A stretch of 64,000 nucleotides of DNA from Ardenticatenaceae bacterium (GTDB taxonomy: Bacteria > Chloroflexota > Anaerolineae > Promineifilales > Promineifilaceae). How positions within the stretch are numbered: the first letter of the stretch is position 1; the number at the start of each line of letters is the position of its first letter. Positions 42,468 through 51,295 of this stretch are shown piece after piece. The DNA lies in contig JACKBQ010000001.1 of assembly GCA_020634455.1 (NCBI GenBank), positions 806,001-870,000 of the forward strand, in the 5' to 3' direction. Both the position numbers and the translations under genes were made by a program. Under the pieces are notes generated by a model. That model saw nothing but the letters and a program-made list of their open reading frames with translations. It searched no databases and was not told the DNA's origin.

Positions 42468-44048
42468 ATGATCTTCAAAAGCCCATACCCCGATGTTGAA
42501 ATCCCCAACGTGTCGCTAACCGAGTTTGTCCTGAGCCGCACCCGGCAATTTGGCGACAAACCAGCGCTGATTGATGGGCCAAGCGGCCGTACCATCACCT
42601 ACAATCAGCTCGCCGGAGCCATTCGGCTGGTGGCTTCCAGCCTGGCCAAGCGCGGCTTTGGCAAAGGAGATGTGTTCGCTATCTACAGCCCCAACGTACC
42701 GGAATATGCCGTCGCCTTCCATGCTGTCTCGCTGCTGGGCGGCATTGTCACCACGGTCAACCCGCTCTACACGGCCGAGGAACTGGCGCGCCAGCTAAAC
42801 GATGCCGGGGCCAAATATTTGCTGACAATCTCACTTTTTTTGGACAATGCGCAAACGGCCGCTTCCCAAACCAACATCGAAGAAATATTCACCTTTGACC
42901 CGGTTGATGGCGCAACCCCATTTGCCGCGCTGCTGCAAAGCGACGGCTCGCTACCCGAAATCAACATCAACCCCGCCGAAGATTTGGTTGTACTCCCCTA
43001 CTCCAGCGGCACCACCGGCTACCCTAAAGGGGTCATGCTCACCCACCGCAACATTGTGGCCAACATTGTGCAGGTCGAAGGCGTCAGCGGCATCGAGCTG
43101 GTCACCGCAGAAGACACAATCATGGGCATCCTGCCTTTCTTCCACATTTACGGCATGGTGGTCATCATGAACATGAGCCTGGCCAAAGGTGCGACCATCG
43201 TGACCATGCCCCGCTTCGACATGGTTCAGTTTTTGGAACTGGTACAAAAGCACAAAATCACCCGCGTCAATCTGGTACCGCCCATTTTGGTGGGGCTGGC
43301 CAAGCATCCCATCGTAGACAAGTACGACACGTCTTCGCTAGTGGAATTGTTCTCTGGTGCGGCTCCGCTGGGACAGGCGCTGGCCGATGAGGTGAAAGCG
43401 CGACTCAACTGCCGCGTGGTACAAGGGTACGGCCTCACCGAAACAAGCCCCGTCACCCATGTGTACAACCTGACCATGACGGAAACCGATAAATTGTCAT
43501 CCATTGGCCCGGCGATCGCCAGCACAGAAGTGATGGTGGTGGATGTTGTTTCTAGCGAACCAGTGGGAAACAATGCCAGAGGCGAAATCTGGATTCGCGG
43601 GCCCCAGGTGATGAAAGGGTATCTGAACAATCCGGACGCCACCGCGGCCACAATTGACGAAGAAGGATGGCTGCACACTGGCGACATTGGCTACGTAGAT
43701 GATGAGGGCTTTTTCTTCATTGTGGACCGGCTAAAAGAGCTGATTAAGTACAAAGGGTTCCAGGTAGCCCCAGCAGAACTGGAAGCGCTGTTGCTTTCCC
43801 ACCCCGCCATTGCCGATGTGGCCGTCATCCCCAGCCCGGATGAAGAGGCGGGCGAAGTGCCCAAAGCGTTTGTGGTACTCAAAACAGAAGCGTCTGCCGA
43901 GGAAATTATGGATTGGGTGGCCGAGCGCGTTTCGCCGCAAAAGAAGGTGCGCCGCGTAGAGTTTGTCAGCGAAGTGCCTAAATCGCTTTCTGGCAAAATT
44001 TTGCGCCGCGTGTTGGTAGAACAAGAGCGGGCGAAGTTGGGAAATTAA
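42468..44048 (+). CDS. AMP-binding acyl-CoA ligase (4CL/long-chain type)
   Basis: This 526-residue adenylate-forming enzyme has the P-loop YSSGTTGYPKGVML, the YGLTETSP and HTGDIGY motifs, DRLKELIKYKGFQVAP and the catalytic Lys near the end (SLSGKILRRVL, about residue 515). It activates a carboxylic acid to its CoA thioester. The LPFFHIYG stretch resembles plant 4-coumarate-type enzymes, but fatty acids are more likely in this organism. ACAAGGAG precedes the ATG. Confidence 0.92.
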   Translation: MIFKSPYPDVEIPNVSLTEFVLSRTRQFGDKPALIDGPSGRTITYNQLAGAIRLVASSLAKRGFGKGDVFAIYSPNVPEYAVAFHAVSLLGGIVTTVNPLYTAEELARQLNDAGAKYLLTISLFLDNAQTAASQTNIEEIFTFDPVDGATPFAALLQSDGSLPEININPAEDLVVLPYSSGTTGYPKGVMLTHRNIVANIVQVEGVSGIELVTAEDTIMGILPFFHIYGMVVIMNMSLAKGATIVTMPRFDMVQFLELVQKHKITRVNLVPPILVGLAKHPIVDKYDTSSLVELFSGAAPLGQALADEVKARLNCRVVQGYGLTETSPVTHVYNLTMTETDKLSSIGPAIASTEVMVVDVVSSEPVGNNARGEIWIRGPQVMKGYLNNPDATAATIDEEGWLHTGDIGYVDDEGFFFIVDRLKELIKYKGFQVAPAELEALLLSHPAIADVAVIPSPDEEAGEVPKAFVVLKTEASAEEIMDWVAERVSPQKKVRRVEFVSEVPKSLSGKILRRVLVEQERAKLGN

Positions 44049-44059
44049 GTAAACAGGTC

Positions 44060-44107
44060 ATTGGGTAATTGGTAATTGGGTAACAAATTACTCAATTACC
44101 AATTACC
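44060..44107. repeat. Inverted repeat of TAATTGGG-type units
   Basis: GGGTAATTGGTAATTGGG units face AATTACTCAATTACCAATTA complements. It fills the gap between the acyl-CoA ligase and the split-barrel gene. Confidence 0.85.
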
Positions 44108-44121
44108 GGCGAAGGACTTTA

Positions 44122-44607
44122 ATGAATACGCTTTCTGAAACCGCACCTGCTTTTGTAGAGATGGCGCACCAAATTGTGTGGGCCAGTGTGGCTACGGTGG
44201 ATGGAAACGGCCGTCCACGTTCTCGTATTCTCCACCCAATTTGGCAGTGGGATGGTGAGCAGTTAACTGGCTGGATTGCTACGGGGCCAACGGCCGTTAA
44301 ACGCGCCCACCTCAAAAACAGCCCTTACGTCTCCGTAAATTATTGGACGCCCAGCCATGATACTTGCGTAGCAGAATGCAGTGCAGCCTGGGCCTTTGAT
44401 GATGAAACGCGACAATTGGTGTGGGATTTGTTTCTCAACGGGCCAGAACCCGTGGGCTACGATCCAAAAATTGTGCCAGCCTGGACCAGCCCAACGGTGG
44501 CTGCCTTTGCCGTACTCAAGCTAATACCCTGGCGACTGCGTGTTTTTCCCGGCAGCGTGCTGCTGGGGCAAGGCGGGCAGGTGCTTACCTGGCAAGCAAC
44601 AACGTAA
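44122..44607 (+). CDS. Pyridoxamine-phosphate-oxidase-like FMN split-barrel protein
   Basis: This 161-residue protein has the split-barrel strand VWASVATVDGNGRPRSRILHP followed by WIATGPTAVKRAHLKNSPYVSVNYW, typical of small FMN- or F420-binding proteins of the PNPOx clan. True pyridoxine oxidation cannot be claimed. GAAGGA precedes the ATG. A second split-barrel domain in the window is fused to the IclR regulator. Confidence 0.8.
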   Translation: MNTLSETAPAFVEMAHQIVWASVATVDGNGRPRSRILHPIWQWDGEQLTGWIATGPTAVKRAHLKNSPYVSVNYWTPSHDTCVAECSAAWAFDDETRQLVWDLFLNGPEPVGYDPKIVPAWTSPTVAAFAVLKLIPWRLRVFPGSVLLGQGGQVLTWQATT

Positions 44608-44636
44608 ACTCTCAGCGCCAAACCGGATCGAAATGC

Positions 44637-44855
44637 TTATTCCTGAATGAGTAACAAGAGTTTGGCAAGGAATTCATCTCGTTGAACCCCATAGATGGAA
44701 ATAGCATCATCTACGGAGTAGAAGGGGGCCACAACGCACCCAACACAGGCCATATTAAATTTGTTGAAGAGTACGGCCGTTTCTGGCCAGCGCTCTAACA
44801 AATCTGAAATCATTGTTCCAGCAATGAGTTCTGTGGTTATAGTCGAATTTTCCAT
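44637..44855 (-). CDS. DUF1858 domain protein
   Basis: This 72-residue protein is a bare DUF1858 domain: TMISDLLERWPETAVLFNKFNMACVG, then a CVVAP Cys. The same fold forms the N-terminal domain of ScdA/Ric proteins that repair iron-sulphur or di-iron centres after nitric oxide damage. Conserved Cys (MACVGC) could bind metal or haem-related ligand. It is the last gene of the respiratory cluster and is 19 bases after the Crp/Fnr gene. Confidence 0.8.
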   Translation of the reverse strand: MENSTITTELIAGTMISDLLERWPETAVLFNKFNMACVGCVVAPFYSVDDAISIYGVQRDEFLAKLLLLIQE

Positions 44856-44874
44856 AGCACGATCCAATACAAAA

Positions 44875-45615
44875 TTAGGCTAAATCTTCAGCCAGCACGA
44901 CCAATTCATGCGCTTTACACAAAATAATGCACTGCCTTTGGCTAGATATCCACGCAGCTCGCTCCCATTTACTCAAAATTCGGCTCACGTTGTAAACATT
45001 CGTCCCCGTCATTTCTGCCAAATCTTGCCGTGAAAGCGGCATATCAATCAATACCCCTTGCTCTACTTTTTTACCAAATTGTCTTACCAGGCGCAGCAAA
45101 GCACGGGCCACACGCTGCTCCACCCGGCGGGTGGCAATGTCTCGGTACTGATCTTGAAGTTTCACAAAACGCTGGGCAATCATTGCGGTGCCGTTCAAAG
45201 CCAGCCGGGGATAGGTGAGCATGAGCTGTTCCATTTTCTCACGCTGCCAGGCAACGGCCGTACAATCCGTCACCGCCTCGGCAGAAAGTGGGTATTCCAG
45301 CTTGCTCAACGCCACAATAATGCCCAAACCATCGCCTGGGCTGCAAAACCCCACAATCACCTGATCGCCCGCCTGCGTTACCTGCGACAACTTCACCTGC
45401 CCAGACAAAATGATATACATGGTGGTGGCATTTTCCCCCTGATGAAAGAAGAAATGCCCTTTTTCAATGTGGCATTGCTGACTCTGCTCAATAATTGCCT
45501 GGCATTCCACTTCGTTCAGGTTGTGCAGCAAAGCACAGCGGGAGATGATTTTTGGGGTCATTTGGTTACGGCCGTTTCCATCCTTCAAGTTATACACGCC
45601 GAAAGTCAACTTCAT
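44875..45615 (-). CDS. Crp/Fnr-family transcriptional regulator
   Basis: This 246-residue regulator has the cyclic-nucleotide-type sensor domain (GENATTMYIILSGQVKLSQ, FCSPGDGLGI) and a C-terminal winged helix (MPLSRQDLAEMTGTNVYNVSRILSKWE). The FNR Fe-S cysteine cluster is absent, so it is more like DNR or CRP types. A second start at 45561 would give 228 residues, nearer the usual length. It is placed after the respiratory genes and probably controls them; a matching dyad lies upstream of the first gene. Confidence 0.9.
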   Translation of the reverse strand: MKLTFGVYNLKDGNGRNQMTPKIISRCALLHNLNEVECQAIIEQSQQCHIEKGHFFFHQGENATTMYIILSGQVKLSQVTQAGDQVIVGFCSPGDGLGIIVALSKLEYPLSAEAVTDCTAVAWQREKMEQLMLTYPRLALNGTAMIAQRFVKLQDQYRDIATRRVEQRVARALLRLVRQFGKKVEQGVLIDMPLSRQDLAEMTGTNVYNVSRILSKWERAAWISSQRQCIILCKAHELVVLAEDLA

Positions 45616-45624
45616 ACAAATGAC

Positions 45625-45822
45625 TTACGAAGTTTCCTCTTCATCACAATGCTTGCAATTCAATTCTGCCCCCAAAAACTGCTGCCGCCCACTTTTTGTC
45701 AAAACCCAGGGACGGCTCGTCAATGGCGGATTATGCCGCACATGCTGGCCATGACCGCAAGCCAGATCGGCCACCCAGTCACCCACCTCATCTTGATGAT
45801 AGCCAACTATTTTTTGCTGCAT
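45625..45822 (-). CDS. DUF3565 domain protein
   Basis: This 65-residue protein matches DUF3565: KIVGYHQDEVGDWVADLACGHGQHVRH at the start, NPPLTSRPWVLT in the middle and a C-terminal CKHC pair. Four Cys/His could hold zinc. GGAGG precedes the ATG. Such proteins often lie in respiratory or copper clusters; the function is unknown. Confidence 0.82.
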   Translation of the reverse strand: MQQKIVGYHQDEVGDWVADLACGHGQHVRHNPPLTSRPWVLTKSGRQQFLGAELNCKHCDEEETS

Positions 45823-45869
45823 TTTCCTCCACAGATTTTATAGAACCTGTTTTGAGCAAAACCGAGGGC

Positions 45870-48032
45870 CTACGGCTCAAAAGCATCTCGCTCTGGATTG
45901 TACAACAATCGCACCACTGCATCTTCTGCCACCGTCACCGTGTCATCAAACACCGTTCGCCATTCAGTCTCATCGTCCATCAACCAAATTGTAACATTGT
46001 GCATCCCTGGCAGACCCCACCACGATTCCAGGCCATAAATTGCGCCTTCCCCCCTTAAACCGCGTGCCTCATAGCTTTCTTCAATAACAATATTTCCATC
46101 CACCGCCACCCGCAGACGCACTGGCAGCCGCTCACCGCCCAACACCTGCGCCGGGTCCACATTTTCCGGCAGCTTTTCTAAAATGTCGGCAGGCAGCTCG
46201 TCGGCATTGGCCACCACTTCACCACCGTGATTAATGACAAAACGAATCTGACCGTCGGCTGGCAAGTTGGTACCCGTGAGCGGCGTCAACCAAATAGCCC
46301 CCAAAAAAGTAACAAACAAAATTGCCAGACCAACCAATGCGTGGCGCAAAAATTCAAGGGGGGAAGGGGTAGAAACGGCCGTTTTCCCACCCACCACCGT
46401 GACGGCCTGCCTGGAAGCATCATTTTCAGACCTATTCCCAACCATCTGCTGCCACAGCGCCAACACCTGCTGGCGGCTACCGGGAGCCAACTCCAAAAAA
46501 TGAACATTCCCCTTGCGCAAAGTACGCCGCCGCCTCAGTCGGTTGGCAATCCAGGTTGGCCCCTCACGGTGCGAGCAATCATGCCCCGGACAGCTAATGA
46601 CGATTGCCCCTGCGCCACCCGCCTCAATTGTTTCAGCCGCCCAGTTTGGATGCAGCATTCCGGTGCAAGGAACAACGCAGGTAATCACCGGGCGCGGCTG
46701 CCCCTGGCCATCTGGCCAACTGCCTACGTTGATGCGGGGTGGCAGCTTGGCTTGCAGCAAAGGGATCGCGCCGCCAATGGTTAGGCCAGCTTCGGCCAAT
46801 GGTTTTGGTTTGGCAACGGGCGGCAGCGTGCCCAACACATCGTGCCGTTCGCAGGCGTACACAGCAATGGCAGCTTCCCCAGCCGCCTGCGCCAGACCCA
46901 GCGTGCGCTGCAAATCTTGCCGCATAACGGCCGAATGCAGCCGATCCAGTTCAATTGCTTTATCCGGGCAAGCGCCCACGCAGATACCACAACCGGTACA
47001 CAACGTTGGTTTTACAACAGCCAGCATGTTATACGCGGTGTCATCATTCCGCTCCACCATCTCGATGGCGATGTAAGGACATTCATGGGCGCAGGCGCTG
47101 CACCCCGTGCAATTTGGGGCGATGACCACCGCTGGGCCGTCATGCCGGGCCGGGAAGAGCCAGGGAAAAGCCACCACGACAACCAGAATGAGAACGGCCG
47201 TTCCCCAAAACCAACCATCTCCCAGCCGCTCAGCCAACGGTAAAAAGCCCAAATACCACCAATCCAGCGGCGCTTGCCGCACAACCACATTCACATCTGC
47301 CGGCAGCGCCAGCGAAAGCGGTTGCCACAGCGACAATAAAGCTAAAGTCAAAACAGCCGCAATCATTAGCCATCGGGGTGCCCAATAGCTGGCGCGCGCC
47401 ATGCGCAGCAAATGCACAATGATGCCAATAAGGAGCAAAATCGGCAGAAAAATGTGCAGGAACAAAATAATTACAAACAGGGAAAACGTGGCTGAGGCAA
47501 TTTGACCACCAAAAAACGTGTAGGCAAATGGGCCTTGCAGCAGATGAATAAAATATTCAGTTAGCCATTGGGCTGGCTGGTCCCAAATAAGCCAGTAACC
47601 CATCAGACCAATCAGCCAAAACAGCAGCAGCAATGCCCAACCAGAGAGCCAGGCCAACCAGCGGCTGCCCCAAAAACGGTCGCTGAAAAATGTTTTGAGC
47701 GCGTGCAGGATGGAAACAACAATCAACGCATCGGCGGCGTAGCGGTGGATGGTGCGAATGAGCGACCCGAACCAGGTTGCCGACATGCCCGCCACGCTGG
47801 CATAGGCGCGGTCAACGCCTGGGCGATAGAAAATGGTGAGGTAAAGTCCGGTGATGGTGAGCACAATGAGTAAAAAGATAGCCAGCGTACCCAGGTGATA
47901 AAGCGGGTTGTACGGCCGTACCCGTTCATTCACCGTCCCAAACCGATTGATCACCCGCTCGACCCAGGCCGTGCCACGTTCCAAAGCCCGCAGCCAACGA
48001 CGGCGCGGATAAATTGCAGGTTGTTTAGCCAT
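45870..48032 (-). CDS. Cytochrome b / di-cluster ferredoxin / MvhD-like fusion protein
   Basis: This 720-residue protein joins three electron carriers. Residues 1-290 are a cytochrome b with helices carrying His pairs spaced by 14 (H96/H110 and H193/H207), enough for two b haems. Residues 308-355 hold two [4Fe-4S] motifs (CTGCSACAHECP, CTGCGICVGACP). Residues about 390-500 resemble MvhD/FrhD (VYACERHD, CVVPCTG, SCPGHDCSHREG), which links hydrogenase to heterodisulphide reductase. A further helix (about 555-575) and a C-terminal extracytoplasmic domain follow. The whole polypeptide is co-directional with the haem-copper genes. I know no single-chain precedent, but cannot search. Confidence 0.85.
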   Translation of the reverse strand: MAKQPAIYPRRRWLRALERGTAWVERVINRFGTVNERVRPYNPLYHLGTLAIFLLIVLTITGLYLTIFYRPGVDRAYASVAGMSATWFGSLIRTIHRYAADALIVVSILHALKTFFSDRFWGSRWLAWLSGWALLLLFWLIGLMGYWLIWDQPAQWLTEYFIHLLQGPFAYTFFGGQIASATFSLFVIILFLHIFLPILLLIGIIVHLLRMARASYWAPRWLMIAAVLTLALLSLWQPLSLALPADVNVVVRQAPLDWWYLGFLPLAERLGDGWFWGTAVLILVVVVAFPWLFPARHDGPAVVIAPNCTGCSACAHECPYIAIEMVERNDDTAYNMLAVVKPTLCTGCGICVGACPDKAIELDRLHSAVMRQDLQRTLGLAQAAGEAAIAVYACERHDVLGTLPPVAKPKPLAEAGLTIGGAIPLLQAKLPPRINVGSWPDGQGQPRPVITCVVPCTGMLHPNWAAETIEAGGAGAIVISCPGHDCSHREGPTWIANRLRRRRTLRKGNVHFLELAPGSRQQVLALWQQMVGNRSENDASRQAVTVVGGKTAVSTPSPLEFLRHALVGLAILFVTFLGAIWLTPLTGTNLPADGQIRFVINHGGEVVANADELPADILEKLPENVDPAQVLGGERLPVRLRVAVDGNIVIEESYEARGLRGEGAIYGLESWWGLPGMHNVTIWLMDDETEWRTVFDDTVTVAEDAVVRLLYNPERDAFEP

Positions 48033-48060
48033 GTGATATTGCTTTTACATAAAGTAAATT

Positions 48061-50466
48061 TCAAAAGTCTTGCAACAGTTCGGGAACACTCAAATGGTCA
48101 GTAAGACTTGTGAAATCTGTTTCGTTTTGCACGGCCACAAGAGGGAATTTACGCAATCGAAGCGCATTGCCCGTAACCACGGCGCTGCTTAAAACCATCA
48201 ACAACGCAGCTAAAGCGGGTTGCAAATGCCCGGTAATTGCTAAACCAATCCCCACCACGTTATAAACAAAGGCCCAAACTAAATTTTGCCGCACCGTTTG
48301 CATGGTGCGACGCGCCAACTGAATGAGCCAGGGAACGGCCGTTAAATTTTGCTTAATCAAATTAACTTCAGCCGCCGCCTGGGCAATATCGGTACCCTGG
48401 CTAACGGCAATGCCCACGCCTGCTGCCGCCAACGCCGGGCCGTCGTTGATGCCATCTCCTACCATCAGCGAACCGGCCCCCGCTGCTTCTAATCGGGCCA
48501 CCTTGTCGGCCGGAGTTTGGGCAGCGTAAACAGGCACCCCTAACTGGTTTTGCCAGCGCTTCCCGGCCAGTTCGTCGTCGCCGGTTAGCACCGAAATTTG
48601 TAAACCCAACGCCCGCAGCTTTTGCAGGGTAACGGCCGTTTCCGCCCGCAAATGTTCCCCTAGCCCCACAATTCCCTGCACGCTACCTTCCCAACCAGCA
48701 AATATCACCATCAACCCCTGCTCTTGCCAATGCAGCGCCAGTGTTGCCAGACGTGCGGGAAGGGCGAGGTTGACCGCCTTCATCAAACGGCGACTGCCGA
48801 CCCACATCGGCGTGCCGTTCACCAGAGCGGTCACACCCTTGCCGGGCAAAGCGCGGAATGCTGTAACCGCTGGCAAATCGCCCACTTCAGCAGCCCCGGC
48901 CACAACAGATTGGGCAAGAGGATGCTCTGAGTGAGCTTCAACGGCCGTTACCCAAGCCAAAAATCGATCGTTTGCCACACAGTCTGTCGCCACATCTGCC
49001 AACTGCAACGGCCGTTGCGTGAGCGTGCCGGTTTTGTCAAAAAAGACGTGCTCCACCTGTGCCAACTGCTCCAGCACGCCCGTCTGCCGCAAAATGACAC
49101 CCAGTTCTGTCGCCCGACCCAGCCCTACCCAAAGGGTTAGCGGCGTGGCAATGCCCAGGGCACAGGGGCAAGCAATCAGCAGCACAGACAAAGCCACAAT
49201 CAGCCCCGTCTCAAAGCCAGCCTGGGTGGACCAATAAAAAAAGGTGAGTGTGGCCAGGACAACGGCCGTTGGCACCATAAAAGCAGCCATTTTATCGGCC
49301 AATCGCTCAACCGGTGCCCGTTGCCACAAGGCCTGGTGCAGCAATCGCCCAATTTGCCCCACCATTGTCTCGGCACCTGTCGCAGAGGCAATGACCTCAA
49401 ATGAACCATCCAAATTCACCGTTCCGGCCAGAACCTTGTCACCTACTTTTCGGCAGATTGCCTCTGGCTCGCCTGTCAACAAACTTTCATCCACGTCCCC
49501 TTCGCCTGCGGCCACAAGGCCGTCTACCGGGAAGCGCTCACCGGGGCGAATCAGCACACGAGCGCCGGGTGGCAGGGCATCGGCCGGGACTTGCTGGGCA
49601 CCATCGGCTGTTAGCCAGGTTGCCAGCGGCGGCACCTGCTGCCAAAGTTGCTGCACAGCTTCATTGCTCACTTTGTGGGCGCGCATCTCTAACCAACGGC
49701 CAACAGCCACCAAAAAGAGCAGAACGGCCGTTGTGTCAAAATAAATGCCGCCCTGCCCCAAAATAAAGTTACGCAAGGAAAGGCCAAAGGCAGAAAACGC
49801 GCCGATGGCAATGAGCGTGTGCGTATTGGGCCGCCCGCGCAGCAATCCGGCCAGGCCCGCTCGCAAAATGGGCATGCCCAAAATTAGCACGGCGGGCACG
49901 CTCAAAAACAAAATCATAATCTCAAAGATATGGGCCAGCCATTCTGTATCTGCCGAAGCGCGCCCAGACCATTGCCGGAAGTAGAGCATGAAGCTGAGAA
50001 GCATAATGTGCATGGTGAGAACGCCACTAATCAGCAACCGATGCCAATGGGCTTCTTCTTCATCACCAGGCGTTTTGCCTTCCGGCCAGGCGTTGTAGCC
50101 CAATTGGCGTACGCGCCGAACCATTTGTTTTGGGGCCACTTGTGTGGAATCGTAAGTAATGCGGGCTTCGCGCTGCAAAAAGCTCACTTCGGCACAGGCC
50201 ACGCCCGGTGTGCGGCTCAATCGTTCCTGAATCAGCCAGGCGCAGGACGGGCACCATAAGCCACTCAGCGAAAAAACGGCCGTATCCCCCGCCACAAACC
50301 CGCTATTACCTTTGTTTAACGACAGCTTCTCCTCGGCTCTCGCTCCCTGCAACAGTTCGCTCACCTCCCGGCAGGATGGACAGCAAAAAAGCGCCCCAGC
50401 CTCGCCGATGACAGGATGCCAGGCCGGCAAACCACATAAATTGCAAACGGCCGTTTCTGTTACCAC
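48061..50466 (-). CDS. Copper-transporting P-type ATPase, CcoI/FixI-like
   Basis: This 801-residue P1B ATPase starts at a GTG overlapping the SafE-like gene by seven bases. It has an N-terminal Cys-rich cap (CNLCGLP, CCPSCREV), a heavy-metal domain (LSGLWCPSCAWLIQ), the membrane CPC motif (LIACPCALG), phosphorylation motif (DKTGTLT) and hinge (GDGINDGPAL). The cap and CPC type match FixI/CcoI, which export Cu to be inserted in haem-copper oxidases. The neighbouring genes support that role. It precedes the cytochrome b fusion by 28 bases. Confidence 0.92.
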   Translation of the reverse strand: MVTETAVCNLCGLPAWHPVIGEAGALFCCPSCREVSELLQGARAEEKLSLNKGNSGFVAGDTAVFSLSGLWCPSCAWLIQERLSRTPGVACAEVSFLQREARITYDSTQVAPKQMVRRVRQLGYNAWPEGKTPGDEEEAHWHRLLISGVLTMHIMLLSFMLYFRQWSGRASADTEWLAHIFEIMILFLSVPAVLILGMPILRAGLAGLLRGRPNTHTLIAIGAFSAFGLSLRNFILGQGGIYFDTTAVLLFLVAVGRWLEMRAHKVSNEAVQQLWQQVPPLATWLTADGAQQVPADALPPGARVLIRPGERFPVDGLVAAGEGDVDESLLTGEPEAICRKVGDKVLAGTVNLDGSFEVIASATGAETMVGQIGRLLHQALWQRAPVERLADKMAAFMVPTAVVLATLTFFYWSTQAGFETGLIVALSVLLIACPCALGIATPLTLWVGLGRATELGVILRQTGVLEQLAQVEHVFFDKTGTLTQRPLQLADVATDCVANDRFLAWVTAVEAHSEHPLAQSVVAGAAEVGDLPAVTAFRALPGKGVTALVNGTPMWVGSRRLMKAVNLALPARLATLALHWQEQGLMVIFAGWEGSVQGIVGLGEHLRAETAVTLQKLRALGLQISVLTGDDELAGKRWQNQLGVPVYAAQTPADKVARLEAAGAGSLMVGDGINDGPALAAAGVGIAVSQGTDIAQAAAEVNLIKQNLTAVPWLIQLARRTMQTVRQNLVWAFVYNVVGIGLAITGHLQPALAALLMVLSSAVVTGNALRLRKFPLVAVQNETDFTSLTDHLSVPELLQDF

Positions 50467-51212
50467 AACATCACTCCACCCAGATGAAGATGGCTGACCC
50501 AGCCCCACATCGCCAGACCACGCAAGCTCATTTGCACACCAAACAGCACAACGGCCGTTGCCCCAATGAGACGTAACTGGGGAACGGCCGTACGCCACTC
50601 AGGTCGCCGCGCCAGCAGCGTTATGCCCCAAGTCAGTGGCAATGTGCCCAAACCAAACACCAGCATGGTCATCCCCCCCCGCAGCGGCGATCCGGCAACA
50701 GCTGCCGCCAACAACGCCGCCAGCACCAAACCGCAGGGCAAAAACCCCCAGGCGATCCCCAGCCCAAAAGCAGTTAGTGGCGTGGCCTGCAAAGTTCGTG
50801 GCTCCGTTTGCACCGTCAGGCGACGCATCAGCCTCCCCCACAGGCGCGTGAAGCGCACCAACATCAGCTCCAACGACGGTACACGACCCAACATTGCCAA
50901 AGCCATGTAGAATGCCAGAACGGCCGTAAACAACGCCAGCCCCCCTTGCCACATGCCCAAGCTCGTTACACCGGAAACATCGTGACCGTCATGCCCAGCA
51001 GAGCCGCCACCCAGCCCCCCGATCACACTTTGACCAAACCAGCCAGCCAACGCACCCAGCACGCAGTAACTGTACAAACGACCTAGCTGAACCCCCACCC
51101 AATGCCATCCCTGCGTTACCCCTCGCCGGGCCAACAGCACCGACACCCCACCACACATCGTGGCACAGTGCCCCAAACTACCGGTTAACCCAAGTATGAA
51201 CACAGCAATCAT
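50460..51212 (-). CDS. SafE/TauE-like membrane protein of copper-oxidase loci
   Basis: This 250-residue protein has about seven helices and the motif LTGSLGHCATMCGG near the N-terminus and FGLGIAWGFLPCGLV in the middle, each Cys-containing as in CcoI-linked 'sulfite exporter' proteins. In cbb3 oxidase loci relatives help copper or haem handling. The stop overlaps the ATPase start, confirming an operon with it. Confidence 0.85.
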   Translation of the reverse strand: MIAVFILGLTGSLGHCATMCGGVSVLLARRGVTQGWHWVGVQLGRLYSYCVLGALAGWFGQSVIGGLGGGSAGHDGHDVSGVTSLGMWQGGLALFTAVLAFYMALAMLGRVPSLELMLVRFTRLWGRLMRRLTVQTEPRTLQATPLTAFGLGIAWGFLPCGLVLAALLAAAVAGSPLRGGMTMLVFGLGTLPLTWGITLLARRPEWRTAVPQLRLIGATAVVLFGVQMSLRGLAMWGWVSHLHLGGVMLW

Positions 51213-51250
51213 TTTTTTACCAACGAAAATAGAGGTTCGGTCGGGTGATT

Positions 51251-51289
51251 GGTAATTAGTAATTGGAAATTAGGCAATTACTAATTACC
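51251..51289. repeat. Inverted repeat of TAATTAG-type units
   Basis: A perfect 15-base inverted repeat (GGTAATTAGTAATTG and complement, nine-base loop) lies between the haem-copper subunit I and SafE-like genes. It may partly stop transcription within the cluster. Confidence 0.88.
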
Positions 51290-51295
51290 AATTAC

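Noticed and set aside
42468..44048. A 4-coumarate:CoA ligase gene symbol
   Set aside because: The adenylation motifs are general to the family and no phenylpropanoid genes are nearby.
48061..50598. The longer P-type ATPase frame from 50598
   Set aside because: Its first 44 codons lie inside the SafE-like gene and carry no homology; the GTG at 50466 gives the usual overlapping start.
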